A stretch of 64,000 bases of DNA from contig CAVHRK010000010.1 in the NCBI GenBank assembly GCA_963638365.1, positions 1 to 64,000 on the forward strand, in the 5' to 3' direction. The notes beneath the pieces are model-generated. The model made no database searches and was not told where the DNA came from. It worked only from the letters and a program-made list of their open reading frames with translations. Within the stretch, counting starts at the first letter, position 1, and each line of letters begins with the position of its first letter. Source of the stretch: Suilimivivens sp963638365 (GTDB lineage: Bacteria; Bacillota; Clostridia; Lachnospirales; Lachnospiraceae). Made by a program: the position numbers and the translations under genes. This document shows, one piece after another, positions 24,939 through 34,470 of the stretch.

Positions 24939-26042
24939 ATGAGTAGTCTGGGAAGAAGCAGAATTTATGTGTGTCATACCTTTTATCATGCCTATATTAC
25001 CTGTCTGAAGGAACTTCATATTCAACGTGATCCGGTGCAGAAACAGGCCGGGGCAGTACTCCTTTTAAGCAGTATGTCGAATGATTTCGGCAATTTAAAG
25101 GAACGCGCGGAGAAGTCCGGCTTGTTTACGGAAGTCCTTCCGTTTGATGAAAAGGAAGAGACTTATTTCCCGGAGCTTGCAAAGTACCGTACCGATACCG
25201 GAAATCTCGTAAAAAACATGCTCCAGCGTATCCGTTTCACTAAGGAATTTGGCAAATTATTAGAACCGTATATTCCGGTTGATTTTAAGAAGTTTGATGA
25301 TATTTATGTGTTCTGTGATTCCGATCCGATCGGTTACTATCTGAGTACCCATAAAATCTATTATCATGCGGTTGAGGATGGTCTGAACTGCATCCTTTAT
25401 TATGATACGGCCCGCTACGATAACCGGGGACATTTTAAACTTAAGGCATGGATGTCGAAGCACAATCTGATTTTTATCCAGAATGGTTATAACAAATACT
25501 GTCTTGATATGGAAGTGAACGATGTTTCGGTTCTTCCCTATCCTTGTGAGAAATATCTGGAGAAGCCGCGTAAGGAGCTTACCGATGATCTGACCGATGA
25601 TGAAAAGGATACCGTGGTCGGTATGTTCATTGAGAATAAAGACAAACTGGAAACGACACTTCGTGAGGGTATGAACCATGAGCATAAGGTACTGGTTCTG
25701 ACCGAGCCGTTGTGCGATCTGGAAACACGCAAACGGATTTTTCAGGATATCATTGCACAGTATGGCACCATTGATGGAGAACCGGCGCAGATTTTGATGA
25801 AGCCGCATCCCCGTGATGTGCTGGATTATGAGAAAGAGTTTTCACAGTATATTATTCTGGATAAGAAATTCCCGATGGAAATTCTGAATTATATAAAGGA
25901 TCTTAAATTTGACCGTGTAATTTCGGTACTTACCGTAACCGATGCCATTTTGTTTGCGAAAGAAAAGTTGTTCCTGGGGGAGGACTTTATGGACAGGTAC
26001 GAAGCACCTGAAATTCACAGACAGAATGAGCAGATCTACTAA
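24939..26042 (+). CDS. Putative GT52/sialyltransferase-like glycosyltransferase
   Basis: A 367-aa soluble protein of GT-B type. The start RIYVCHTFYHAYITCLKEL is typical of nonulosonic-acid transferases (the HxxxH-like opening of GT52), and ILMKPHPRDVLDY near residue 285 is the KPHP/HP motif that binds CMP-sugar phosphates in bacterial sialyltransferases. With pseudaminate genes in the same locus it is the best candidate for the CMP-Pse-using transferase. The family call is by motif only. Confidence 0.6.
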   Translation: MSSLGRSRIYVCHTFYHAYITCLKELHIQRDPVQKQAGAVLLLSSMSNDFGNLKERAEKSGLFTEVLPFDEKEETYFPELAKYRTDTGNLVKNMLQRIRFTKEFGKLLEPYIPVDFKKFDDIYVFCDSDPIGYYLSTHKIYYHAVEDGLNCILYYDTARYDNRGHFKLKAWMSKHNLIFIQNGYNKYCLDMEVNDVSVLPYPCEKYLEKPRKELTDDLTDDEKDTVVGMFIENKDKLETTLREGMNHEHKVLVLTEPLCDLETRKRIFQDIIAQYGTIDGEPAQILMKPHPRDVLDYEKEFSQYIILDKKFPMEILNYIKDLKFDRVISVLTVTDAILFAKEKLFLGEDFMDRYEAPEIHRQNEQIY

Positions 26043-26076
26043 AGAAAAGGGGATTAACATTAGAAAGGGGATAAAA

Positions 26077-27189
26077 ATGTTTTCTTTAAAGAAGGAAGAA
26101 GTGAATGTAGGACGGCAGAGGGAGTTGGATCTGGTAAAAGGATTCCTGATGATTATGATCATACTGATCCATTCCTTTCAGACGATCGGGAACCTTGATA
26201 CGGTAACCTCAAACGCACATGAAATATTGTTTGCACTGTTTATGCCGACAGGAGCCTGCCTGTATCTGTTTGCGATGGGATTTGGAAGTGTTTTTACAAG
26301 ACATTCGGAACCTAAGGATATGGTGAAAAACGGGATAAAACTGTTAATTTTCCAGGCTTTAAGTAACCTGTGTTATGCCGCGGCAATTGTGATCAGCTTC
26401 TACCTAAGGAATCTCATTGCAGGAGAAGTGCCGGGCAGCAGGGAACTATATCAGGAAAACCTGTACGCCGCACTTACCTTCGTGAATATCTTCTTCATAT
26501 CCGGTATGTGCTATCTGGTGCTGGCATTGTACAAAAAATTAAATGTAAAACTGAGTGGGTATGTCGTAAGTGCGATCGTTGTAGGAATTGTAACGCCGTT
26601 TACCAAACTGCTGGTTTCGGACAATCCGGCCCTTAACTGGATTCTGGATATGACATTTGGGGGAAAAGGTGAAACAAGCTTCTGCTTTTTCCCGTACCTG
26701 AGTTATGTATTTTTAGGATATGTGTTTGCCAAGGTGATCCGGAGAATCCCGGAAGAGGAAAAGGGAGATTTCTACAAAAAAAGTGGAATCACCTGCGGAG
26801 TAATCGCTGCAGTCTGGTTTATAAGCTGTATCGCATTGCATCCCAATGTGGATGACTTCTTTAATTATATGCTGGATCAATACCGGACACCAGGACTGTT
26901 GAAGGTCATTGGGAGCTTCTGTACGATTCTGTTTGTTTTTGCACTTTCCTTCCTGATAATGCCGGTGATTGAAAAGTGGAAATTCGGATATAACAAGCTT
27001 TGCTTTTATTCGAAGCAGATCTCGAAGATGTATGCCGTACATATCGGAGTATATTATGCCATTGGCGGTTTCACTGCGTTTGGCGGATTTGATGTAAAAA
27101 CATGCATCTTATGGTCGGTAATTGTACTGGTCGTAACGGATCTGCTTGTACAGGGATACATCAGAATAGAAAGTAAGATTAAAAAATAG
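26077..27189 (+). CDS. Polytopic membrane acyltransferase (acyltransferase-3/HGSNAT-like)
   Basis: A 370-aa protein with about ten membrane helices. The signature RQRELDLVKGFLMIMIILIH (residues 12-31) is the R-x-x-x-L-D-x-x-K/R-G…H start of membrane acyltransferases that move acetyl groups onto sugars. The ATG at 26077 is taken because AAAGGGG lies just upstream; a longer in-frame reading from 25942 overlaps the previous gene and has no SD. It probably O- or N-acetylates the glycan. Confidence 0.8.
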   Translation: MFSLKKEEVNVGRQRELDLVKGFLMIMIILIHSFQTIGNLDTVTSNAHEILFALFMPTGACLYLFAMGFGSVFTRHSEPKDMVKNGIKLLIFQALSNLCYAAAIVISFYLRNLIAGEVPGSRELYQENLYAALTFVNIFFISGMCYLVLALYKKLNVKLSGYVVSAIVVGIVTPFTKLLVSDNPALNWILDMTFGGKGETSFCFFPYLSYVFLGYVFAKVIRRIPEEEKGDFYKKSGITCGVIAAVWFISCIALHPNVDDFFNYMLDQYRTPGLLKVIGSFCTILFVFALSFLIMPVIEKWKFGYNKLCFYSKQISKMYAVHIGVYYAIGGFTAFGGFDVKTCILWSVIVLVVTDLLVQGYIRIESKIKK

Positions 27190-27238
27190 AAAAATTGCCT
27201 AAACAGAAACATTTATAAAAAGATAGATATAATTAAAA

Positions 27239-28509
27239 ATGGGGGATAATGTTTTGAAGCAAAGAATTAGAAAAATACAGATTTTGGATGTATTTCTTGT
27301 GGTTAGTCTGGGGATATCCTTATGCTTTTTAGTTGGAAATGCATTGAATCAGGGCGAATATTTCAAAAAGCTGGTTATGGATAGTACATTTTTATTTTCT
27401 GATTTCTTTTATCATATAGCAGGAAGTTCGGATACCGCTATCATGTATTCTTATGGGGATCCTTATTCCTTTCCTCCGTTTTGCTATTTGATGTATATTC
27501 TTTTGTGGAGCTTAAATCCCTATAAGGATAGTGAGAGTATTTTGAATTGGAAGAATTATCGTCAGTACGATAACATGCTTGTGGTTTTTGTGATGTATAA
27601 CATTGTTTGTATTATTCTGCTATTATATTGCATGAAACAATACATTCAAAAGACAGGTTTTAAGCAGGATGTTCTTTTTCCGTTGGCTTTAGTGGTGTCT
27701 TATCCATTCATGTGTACTTCCATACAGAGAGGGAATGTATGTCTTCTTGTTGCAATATTATTTACCCTTGCATGGTTATGGATGGATGATGCAAGTAAAG
27801 TGAAACAGGAGATTGCGCTATTGTTATTTGCATGCTGTGCAGGATTTAAACTGTATCCTGCTATTTTTGGACTTGTATTTATTAAGAAAAAGCAATGGAA
27901 AAAGGCAGGGCGTCTTATTGTTTACGGAATTACAACTGTGTTCGCACCCTTTTTAGTCATTGGGGGGGGGGTACGGGCCTAAAGGCACTGTACAAAACAT
28001 TAACAGGATTTGCTACTTATATTGATCCTTCCAGAGCCAATACGGTTTGTGGTATGGCAAAATGGCTGGGCATGAAACTGAATATGCCGGAAGCAGCTGC
28101 TGAGACATTTGGAATCAGCATAAATTATATTTTCTTTTTCGGAATGATTTTTATGTTTTTTCTGGCAAAAAGAAAATGGCAGGAAGCTTTATTTTTAACG
28201 GCAATTCTGGTTCACTTTATTCCTTCCAATTATGAATATACATCTGTTTACTATCTGTTGGTATTGTTATTATTTCTGAGAGAAAATGCAGGCCGTCTTT
28301 GTGATAAGAAGCCAGGACAACAAATGTACCTTATAGGGCATGGAATTGGATTTGCATTATTGTTTTCGGCAGATTTTTTGATGATATATTATAGATATGG
28401 TCTTATTTCAGGTATGTTTACCGTAATGTATCTGATGATAGCGGTGAATATTATTAATGTGTTCTGGAATATGATAAAAAATTATAAAAATAAACGAGAT
28501 ATAATTTGA
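27239..28509 (+). pseudogene. GT87/DUF2029-like membrane glycosyltransferase, frame broken at a G10 tract
   Basis: An AT-rich gene encoding a polytopic GT-C protein. The N-terminal part (27239-27982) holds SFPPFCYLMYILLW, IQRGNVCLLVAILFTLAWLW and FKLYPAIFGLVFIKKKQWKK, the GT87-like RGN and KLYP motifs. At ten consecutive G (27962-27971) the frame runs to a TAA at 27980-27982. The C-terminal part continues in another frame (GTGLKALYKTLTGFATYID …) to 28509. One more G (G11) or two fewer (G8) would give one ORF of about 420 codons. This is either a phase-variable gene caught OFF, a fixed frameshift or a homopolymer error. The start may be ATG 27239 or TTG 27254, which has GGGGG 8 nt upstream. 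Confidence 0.82.
27962..27971 (+). repeat. G10 homopolymer tract inside the GT87-like gene
   Basis: Ten G residues at exactly the point where the two halves of the ORF change frame. No other G run of this length was noticed in the window. Such tracts are classical slipped-strand phase-variation sites in surface-glycan genes. Confidence 0.9.
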
Positions 28510-28539
28510 TGAAAATGAAAGTGATGGAAGAGGATTGAC

Positions 28540-29739
28540 ATGACAGAAAGAATTCCAACCCCATATTTTTTGCTGGATGAACCAATTTTACAGAGATATT
28601 TTGATATGCTGACGGGAGCATTAAAAGAGAACTGGCCCAATTACCGGATCGGCTATTCTTTTAAGACGAACTCGCTCCCCTGGCTGGTAAATTTTTATAA
28701 GAAGCAGGGGGCCTATGCGGAAGTCGTGTCCAGGGACGAATATGGATTGGCCAAATATCTTGGATTTCAGGATTCGGAGATTGTTTATAATGGTCCTTAT
28801 AAGGACGAGCAGTCTTTCCGGGATGTTGTACTTGCCGGAGGATATGTGAATGTGGATTCCAAATGGGAACTGGAATGGCTGACGAAGCTCTCTGATGAAT
28901 TAGCAAATGGAAAAGTAAGCGAAATACGCGTGGGAATTCGTGTGAATTTCAATCTGGAACAGATGTGTCCGGGGGAAACCACGATGGGAGAAACAAGCGG
29001 ACGGTTCGGCTTTTCTTATGAAAATGGCGAGTTTGCCAAAGCACTTTCTTGTGTAAGAGCCCTTCCGCATGTAAAGGTTACAGGACTCCATCTTCACTCC
29101 AGCAGTAAAAGCCGCAGCGTGCAGATCTTCCGCAGTATTGCACAGATGGCTTGCAGGCTGAAAAGGGAATTTGATCTTACGTTATCCTATGTGGATATCG
29201 GAGGTGGTTACTGTGGTGGAATGGAAGGCAGACCGGAATATCCGGATTATTTCCCGGCCATTGCAGAAGAACTCCACAAGGAATTTGATCCGGAACAGAC
29301 ACAGTTGGTTGTAGAACCCGGAATTTCCCTGATTTCCAAAGGATCTTTCTTTGTGACCAGCGTGATTGATGTGCGGGATATCCGGGATACTCGGTATCTG
29401 ATTACCGATGGCAGCCGGTTTAATATTGATGCAACCATGATTAAATCCTCGTACCTGTACCATACGAAGCTGCAGAATCCATCCGCGCCTGTAATGGAAA
29501 GGCAGGAGATCACCGGTTATACCTGTATGGAATGTGACCGTCTCTTTACAATGGAGAATCTGCCGGAACTTCAGACGGGAGATCAGATTATTTATGAGAA
29601 TGTCGGTGGATATACCATTAGTCTGAATCCGTTGTTTATTCAGTATTTTCCTGCGGTTTATGTACGAAATGGAGAGCAGATGACGGAGGTCCGCAAGAAG
29701 TGGACGGCGAAGGAATATGTGCAGGGGAATGTGTGGTAG
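28540..29739 (+). CDS. PLP fold-type III decarboxylase/racemase-like enzyme (LysA-like)
   Basis: A 399-aa enzyme with the alanine-racemase/diaminopimelate-decarboxylase two-domain layout. The PLP lysine is in RIGYSFKTNSLPWLV (about residues 36-50, equivalent to YAxKAN). A glycine-rich phosphate-binding loop YVDIGGGYCGG follows near 219, VEPGISLIS near 265, and YENVGGYTISLNPLFIQYF near 350 is the C-terminal active-site segment. It is probably not a housekeeping LysA, given its place in a glycan locus and its divergent motifs. It precedes an ATP-grasp gene with repeat B in between. It may make an amine or D-amino-acid building block; the substrate is not known. Confidence 0.82.
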   Translation: MTERIPTPYFLLDEPILQRYFDMLTGALKENWPNYRIGYSFKTNSLPWLVNFYKKQGAYAEVVSRDEYGLAKYLGFQDSEIVYNGPYKDEQSFRDVVLAGGYVNVDSKWELEWLTKLSDELANGKVSEIRVGIRVNFNLEQMCPGETTMGETSGRFGFSYENGEFAKALSCVRALPHVKVTGLHLHSSSKSRSVQIFRSIAQMACRLKREFDLTLSYVDIGGGYCGGMEGRPEYPDYFPAIAEELHKEFDPEQTQLVVEPGISLISKGSFFVTSVIDVRDIRDTRYLITDGSRFNIDATMIKSSYLYHTKLQNPSAPVMERQEITGYTCMECDRLFTMENLPELQTGDQIIYENVGGYTISLNPLFIQYFPAVYVRNGEQMTEVRKKWTAKEYVQGNVW

Positions 29740-29780
29740 ATGAGATAATGCTGATACGATGTTGATACAGTGGTCAAACA

Positions 29781-29996
29781 TGCACAAAATACTTGTCCTT
29801 GCAAGAACCTCCGGAACTAAGAAGTTCTAACTATTTCGGTGTGTTTGGCTGAAAAGGGACGCAAACGCATCAACGAGCCATCCGGGCTCGATTGCTGCTT
29901 GATTGGACATCCGTGTCCAATCCTTGCTGACTGTGTGCGAAATAGAAGAACTTCTAAGTTCCTGCGCTATTTGCAAGGACTAAGTATGTTTGTGCA
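29781..29996 (+). repeat. Dispersed palindromic repeat B, copy 1
   Basis: About 216 bp filling most of the 370-bp gap between the PLP-enzyme and ATP-grasp genes. Ends are imperfect inverted repeats (TGCACAAA…ATACTT…GTCCTTGCAA and its complement at the right end). Inside are hairpins CGAGCC/GGCTCG (29874-29890) and ATTGGACA/TGTCCAAT (29902-29921) plus a self-complementary AGAAGTTCT (29819-29827). It matches the reverse complement of 51641-51858. No ORF or transposase. Confidence 0.82.
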
Positions 29997-30109
29997 TTAG
30001 GAAAACGTTGAGAAGTGTTTTGGGCTTTGATGAATCATTTAGAATTATGAAAAGGGATTGAAGTAACACGGATTAAGGTTAGACTTGCTACGAAAGGAAT
30101 AACGTTCAT

Positions 30110-31075
30110 ATGTCAAACAACATTCTAATATTAAGCTGCGGTACAAGAGACCTTCTTGTCCGTTACTTTAAAAAGGCAGATTTGGGGCGGGTGATTGGTG
30201 CAGATTGCAGCGAGCTTGCACCGGCACTTTATGAAGCGGATAAATATTATCTGATTCCGAGAATGAAGGAAGAGGGTTACTTTGATGCGATTCTGGAAAT
30301 CTGTCACAAAGAAAGGATTACGGCAATTCTTCCGTTGCAGGAGGATGAATTAAATTTGATTTCGGAAAACCGGGAACTGTTTGAACAGGAGGGGATCCGG
30401 ACGATTGTTTCACCGGTAGAAACCTTGCAGATCTGCAGAGATAAATATCGTTTCTTTGAACATATGACAGAACATAAGATTCCGGTGCTGAACTCCTATA
30501 TTGATCTGGCAGAGTTTGAAAAGGCATATGAAGCAGGGAAGATTGGTTTTCCGGTATTTGTGAAGCCTGTCCGGGGAGCTGGAAGTGTTGGCGTGATGAA
30601 GGTTTCCTGTATGGAACTTTTGAAGGCGTTGTTTGCGTATAGTGAAGAGCCTTTACTGATCCAAGAATTCTGTAATGGCAGGGAATTTGGAATTGATGTG
30701 TATGTGGATCTTGTAAGTGGTGAAGTGGTGGACATCTTTGCAAAAGAAAAGCTGCGGATGCGTGCGGGAGAGACGGAGAAGTCCATTACCTGCAACGATC
30801 CGGCTTTGAAGGAGTTTGTTTATCGTGCAGCTTCTACTCTGAAACTGTCTGGTCCGATTGATATGGATGTTTTTGAGAAAGATGGAACATTCTATCTGTC
30901 GGAGATTAATCCGAGATTTGGCGGAGGATTCCCGCATGCTTATGCCTGCGGTGTGGATACCCCCTCTTATATTCTAAGGAATCTGGAAGGAAAGCCAAAC
31001 GAAAGTCATTGGCAGGAGGAACGGGAAGAAATCTATGTCTTAAAGTATTCCGATATTTTATGCATTGATTGTTGA
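30110..31075 (+). CDS. ATP-grasp ligase, CarB-like (paralogue 1)
   Basis: A 321-aa ATP-grasp protein. The pre-ATP-grasp Rossmann part begins ILILSCGTRDLLVRYF. The ATP-binding lysine loop is PVFVKPVRGAGSVGVMKV (about residues 146-163), then LIQEFCNGREFGIDVYVDL, and the Mg-binding DMDVFEKDG…YLSEINPRFGGGFPHAY (about 247-283). Such proteins form amide or peptide-like bonds through acyl-phosphates. It is closely similar along its length to the protein at 53523-54503 (shared KMRAGET/RMRAGETEKS and INPRFGGG). Both follow a PLP enzyme, so joint action on an amino-acid substrate is likely. Confidence 0.87.
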   Translation: MSNNILILSCGTRDLLVRYFKKADLGRVIGADCSELAPALYEADKYYLIPRMKEEGYFDAILEICHKERITAILPLQEDELNLISENRELFEQEGIRTIVSPVETLQICRDKYRFFEHMTEHKIPVLNSYIDLAEFEKAYEAGKIGFPVFVKPVRGAGSVGVMKVSCMELLKALFAYSEEPLLIQEFCNGREFGIDVYVDLVSGEVVDIFAKEKLRMRAGETEKSITCNDPALKEFVYRAASTLKLSGPIDMDVFEKDGTFYLSEINPRFGGGFPHAYACGVDTPSYILRNLEGKPNESHWQEEREEIYVLKYSDILCIDC

Positions 31076-31115
31076 GCGTTTATGGAATAAGAGGTTATAT
31101 GTTGCCGTTTATACA

Positions 31116-31142
31116 GCAGCCAGACACTTGCTGTCAGGCTGC
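31116..31142. terminator. Bidirectional hairpin between convergent genes
   Basis: The stem GCAGCC+GACA / TGTC+GGCTGC with one A-A mismatch and a 5-nt loop lies between the ATP-grasp gene (plus) and pseG (minus). T-tracts are poor, so termination efficiency is uncertain. Confidence 0.5.
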
Positions 31143-31155
31143 GTAAGAATATGAT

Positions 31156-32346
31156 TCAGGAACGGGATTTAAGCAGTGCGAGCAACGCATCTGCAATGCG
31201 GACAGCACCATTCCCATCCACAAGCTGCTGCATTCGTTTGGAAACATTCTGGTAGCGAAGGAGACGTACGGAAGCAGCCTGATTTTTGACATAAGGATTC
31301 ATGGAGGTAACCCAGTGGGCTGCCTCTTTTTTTATGGATTCTTCGTCCGTACGGACATCACCGAGACAGGGAATGGCATCATTCTGAGCAAAGGCATTTG
31401 CAGAAGCAATCTGATTATCTGCAATAATGAAGCTTGCGGTGGGAACGCCAACCGCACACAGCTCGTAAAGTGTTGTTCCGGCAGCCGAGAGTGCAAGATC
31501 ACAGGACTGCATCAGGGAAGCCATATCCGAAACACCCTGATGGAGAATAACAGTGGAAGCTTTTGCAGAGGGTGAAGCCGAGGTGCACAAATTTTGCCTG
31601 TCTGCCAGTTTACACAGTGCCTGACGGTCGGGATTCATGCTGCCTAAAAGAAGATGAAAGCAGTAGCCTGGAGGACATTCGGCAAGCAGGTATTCGGTAA
31701 GATGGAGTGTGGTATGGTATGGATCAGAGCCACCCGAAGCAATCAGAACATGGCAGATTTTGCCGTCTGACACAGAGGACAGGGTTCTGCCTGCAGATTG
31801 AAACTGGGGACGAAGCGGCGCATAAGCACCGCCTAACAGCTTCTTTCCGGCAAGGGTATAGGAACACTCATATTCCTGCTGCGTTTCAGGGGTTAGAATA
31901 TCGTAATTGATGACCAGGTCAACCGGATAATCAAAGGAGCGCAGATCATCCAGATAGATAAGAGTAACATGGTCTTTAAGGGATAAAAAATAGTTTTCGG
32001 TTACAAAATAGGAATCCACCAGTAAAACCGGCTTGGAGGCTTTGCACTTGTTTATAAGTGAGATCAGCTCCGGTAGTTCTTCTTCCAAATCATCATACCG
32101 GGCGGTTTCAAGAATACGAACCGGAAATTCTTCTTTGCAGTCAAAAAAGCCGCTTAACAAAGCTTTGCTTTCCTGATCGGAAACAAGGAAAGTGATGGGA
32201 GATTCATCCGGATCCGTAACGATTGTACCTGCGGTCTGTAACTCTTTTTTTAATGCACGGGCAATCGAAAGACACCGCACTAAGTGTCCGGTGGCAATCT
32301 CGGTATTTCCATCTGCTCGAATATAAATTACTGAATCAGCTCCCAT
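31156..32346 (-). CDS. pseG: UDP-2,4-diacetamido-2,4,6-trideoxy-beta-L-altropyranose hydrolase
   Basis: A GT-B-fold hydrolase that removes UDP to give the free sugar for PseI. The N-terminus IYIRADGNTEIATGHLVRCL (residues 7-26) carries the family's G-x-G-H-x-x-R motif with the catalytic His. LLVDSYFVTENYF and LIYLDDLRSFDYPVDLVINY follow, and LALSAAGTTLYELCAVGVP is the uridine-site region. At 396 aa it is somewhat longer than Campylobacter PseG. It overlaps pseI by 19 nt. Confidence 0.9.
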   Translation of the reverse strand: MGADSVIYIRADGNTEIATGHLVRCLSIARALKKELQTAGTIVTDPDESPITFLVSDQESKALLSGFFDCKEEFPVRILETARYDDLEEELPELISLINKCKASKPVLLVDSYFVTENYFLSLKDHVTLIYLDDLRSFDYPVDLVINYDILTPETQQEYECSYTLAGKKLLGGAYAPLRPQFQSAGRTLSSVSDGKICHVLIASGGSDPYHTTLHLTEYLLAECPPGYCFHLLLGSMNPDRQALCKLADRQNLCTSASPSAKASTVILHQGVSDMASLMQSCDLALSAAGTTLYELCAVGVPTASFIIADNQIASANAFAQNDAIPCLGDVRTDEESIKKEAAHWVTSMNPYVKNQAASVRLLRYQNVSKRMQQLVDGNGAVRIADALLALLKSRS

Positions 32347-33377
32347 GCCAGAGGAGTTCCTTTCTTTAAGAAATGCTTTGCTTTTTTGCCGAGCACTTCT
32401 TCATAATACATGGTATGAAGTCCGATCCCGGGACGGATCGAACGGATATTTTCGGGGGTTAAGATTTCGCCTTCTGCAATGTCTTTGACAACGAAAAGAG
32501 AACGGGAACCGCGATGCTCCTGCTTTTGCTTTTCGGTCAGAACATATTCCGAAGAACCGAGTGCCTTATCTAAAATACGGATTTCATCTACCGTCTGCTT
32601 AAATTCTTCAGGTTCCATAGAAAATCCGCTGTCCGGGCCACCATCTGCACGGCGGAGGGTCAGATGCTTTTCTACCATTTTAGCACCAAGAGGAACGGCT
32701 CCGGCAGAAACGATGGTTCCTAAGGTGTGATCGGAAATTCCGGTCAGACAGTCGTAGGTTTTCGCAAGAGTCGGAATGACGTTTAAATTTACCTCTTCAT
32801 AGGGTGTCGGATAGGCAGAAACGCATTTTAACAGGATGACATCTTCATTGCCCTCTTCTTTACATACCGCAAAGGCGCGTTCAATATCTTCCGGGTAAGC
32901 AATACCGGTAGCGAAGATCACGGGCTTATGCAGCTTTGCAACTTTACGGATCAAAGGAATGTCATTGATTTCGTAAGAGGCAATTTTGTAGGCGGGAACG
33001 TTAAGCTCTTCCAGAAAATCCACAGCCGTGAAGTCAAAGGGAGAAGAAAAGCATTCCATGCCAAGCTTATGCGCTTCTTCCATGAGCTTCGGCTGCCATT
33101 CCCAGGGGGTATAGGCCTGCTTATAAAGGTCATATTCGGAGATGCCGTCCCACAATCCACCTTTATTCATGAAACAGTCATCGTGGCAGTCAATTGTCAA
33201 GGTGTCGGCCGTATAGGTCTGCAGCTTGACGGCATCCGCACCGGCCTCGGCAGCCGCATGGATGATTTCCACAGCGCGGTCATAATTCTGATTGTGGTTG
33301 GCAGAAACCTCTGCCACAATAAAGGTAGGAGAAGCGGCACTGATGGTACGCTTCCCGATCTGTATCGTATGATTCAT
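32328..33377 (-). CDS. pseI: Pseudaminic acid synthase
   Basis: Condenses 2,4-diacetamido-2,4,6-trideoxy-L-altrose with phosphoenolpyruvate. NeuB-type TIM barrel: FIVAEVSANHNQNYDRAVEI (residues 19-38), DAVKLQTYT (about 48), ECFSSPFDF (about 107), KIASYEIND (about 134) and GISDHTLG (about 215). A C-terminal SAF/antifreeze-like domain (RSLFVVKDIAEGEILTPENI) begins near 291. Length (349 aa) is typical, and the SANHN opening is closer to PseI than to NeuB or LegI. A SD (GAAAGGATTT) precedes the start. Confidence 0.9.
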   Translation of the reverse strand: MNHTIQIGKRTISAASPTFIVAEVSANHNQNYDRAVEIIHAAAEAGADAVKLQTYTADTLTIDCHDDCFMNKGGLWDGISEYDLYKQAYTPWEWQPKLMEEAHKLGMECFSSPFDFTAVDFLEELNVPAYKIASYEINDIPLIRKVAKLHKPVIFATGIAYPEDIERAFAVCKEEGNEDVILLKCVSAYPTPYEEVNLNVIPTLAKTYDCLTGISDHTLGTIVSAGAVPLGAKMVEKHLTLRRADGGPDSGFSMEPEEFKQTVDEIRILDKALGSSEYVLTEKQKQEHRGSRSLFVVKDIAEGEILTPENIRSIRPGIGLHTMYYEEVLGKKAKHFLKKGTPLAWELIQ

Positions 33378-33447
33378 AGAAAATCCTTTCTGTGAGTATA
33401 ATGATAGCCGATGTCTATATTGTCATAATTTACATGACTTTGAATCG

Positions 33448-34143
33448 TTATAAAGACTCTGAATGAAGCCTGCGGTATTTAATTTCGGCAATCTCCCAGT
33501 CCTCTAAGGTATCAATGTCCTGAACTTCCATTTCAGTTAAAACAAGAGGCACCTGTCCCTGAACATCGGTAGTTCCTTCTTTTAAGAAAACATCGGTGCG
33601 GCAGGCATAAAACTGTCCGCAGTCGTGATATATCTTTTGTAAATCCTGGCTTCTTGCAAGGGCATACTCCGGAAACTGGCGTTTTAAGAAACCTTCCTCA
33701 CTAATTAATAATCCTCTCTGCGGGGGATAGGAAAAGGGCACAACTGGCATTACGGAATCTGAGTCTGCAAGAAGATCCATAGCCTGTTTCAGCCGTTCGC
33801 CGGTGACAAAGGGAGCGGTCGGGTAGATGCAGCAGAAATTGTCAAAATGCGCACCGCGTTCCTCATAGGTTTTCAGTACCTCCATAATGACATCATCGGT
33901 AGATGCATAGTCATTTGCCGTTGCTTCTGATCGGAAAAAAGGAACCGAAGCGCCATATTTCTTTGCAATTTCGGCAATCTCCGGATCATCGGTAGATACC
34001 ATGACTTCCTCAAAGGCTCCGGAAGAACGTGCGGCTTCAATGGAGTACGCAAGAATCGGCTTCCCACAGAATTCCTTGATATTTTTACGCGGAATGCGTT
34101 TGCTACCTCCGCGCGCAGTAATCATTGCAAGATTATGACTCAT
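33448..34143 (-). CDS. pseF: Pseudaminate cytidylyltransferase
   Basis: Activates the nonulosonic acid with CTP to give CMP-Pse. The NTP loop is ITARGGSKRIPRKNIKEFCG (residues 8-27). KPILAYSIEAA, ASTDDVIMEVL and IYPTAPFVTG fit the NeuA/PseF family. Length 231 aa is normal. It is the first gene of the minus-strand pseF-pseI-pseG operon, with SD AAAGGAG and its own promoter. Confidence 0.9.
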   Translation of the reverse strand: MSHNLAMITARGGSKRIPRKNIKEFCGKPILAYSIEAARSSGAFEEVMVSTDDPEIAEIAKKYGASVPFFRSEATANDYASTDDVIMEVLKTYEERGAHFDNFCCIYPTAPFVTGERLKQAMDLLADSDSVMPVVPFSYPPQRGLLISEEGFLKRQFPEYALARSQDLQKIYHDCGQFYACRTDVFLKEGTTDVQGQVPLVLTEMEVQDIDTLEDWEIAEIKYRRLHSESL

Positions 34144-34179
34144 GGAAAAATGCTCCTTTTCTCTTTATATAGCAATTCA

Positions 34180-34208
34180 AGTATACCTTATCTATCATCG
34201 GATTGCAA
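34180..34208 (-). promoter_or_regulatory. Promoter of pseF-pseI-pseG
   Basis: On the minus strand TTGCAA (34203-34208), a 17-nt spacer and TATACT (34180-34185), about 37 nt before the pseF start. The rest of the 327-bp divergent gap up to 34470 is mostly repeat A. Confidence 0.6.
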
Positions 34209-34285
34209 AGAGATATCTGCGGACGATATTCGCCGTCCGCCACTACGATTTTGCATGATAGACGAAGTCGAGAAGTTGTGATACA

Positions 34286-34442
34286 CTGTAACTATTCAGA
34301 GCCATGCAAATCATGAGATATGTGCGTCGAATGCTTGCATTCGTAAGGACATATGAAATGATTTATATGGCGAAGTAACCACATGAGCAAAGGGAAAGCT
34401 GTGTAGCAGCGGCTTTGCGAATGGGGTTCTGAATAGTTACAG
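34286..34442 (+). repeat. Dispersed structured repeat A, copy 1
   Basis: A 153-bp core (34288-34440) extended by 2 bp on each side to an 18-bp terminal inverted repeat (CTGTAACTATTCAGAGCC with one mismatch). Predicted structure: P1 closes the ends; P2 has AAATCAT (34308)/ATGATTT (34358), ATATGT (34318)/ACATAT (34349) and CGAATG/CATTCG around a CTTG loop; P3 has GCAAAG (34387)/CTTTGC (34413) and GCTG/CAGC. A conserved linker TTATATGGCGAAGTAAC joins P2 and P3. Copy 2 at 58483 has the same length and compensatory changes in the stems. Confidence 0.85.
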
Positions 34443-34470
34443 GTATAAAATATAAGGATATCACAGAAAC

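Noticed and set aside
28540..29739. The fold-type III PLP enzyme as housekeeping diaminopimelate decarboxylase (lysA).
   Set aside because: The lysine motif is YSFKTN in place of YAxKAN, and the gene sits in a glycan locus beside an ATP-grasp gene.
30110..31075. The ATP-grasp protein as carbamoyl-phosphate synthase large subunit.
   Set aside because: It is 321 aa with a single ATP-grasp unit, whereas CarB has about 1,060 aa; only the fold is shared.
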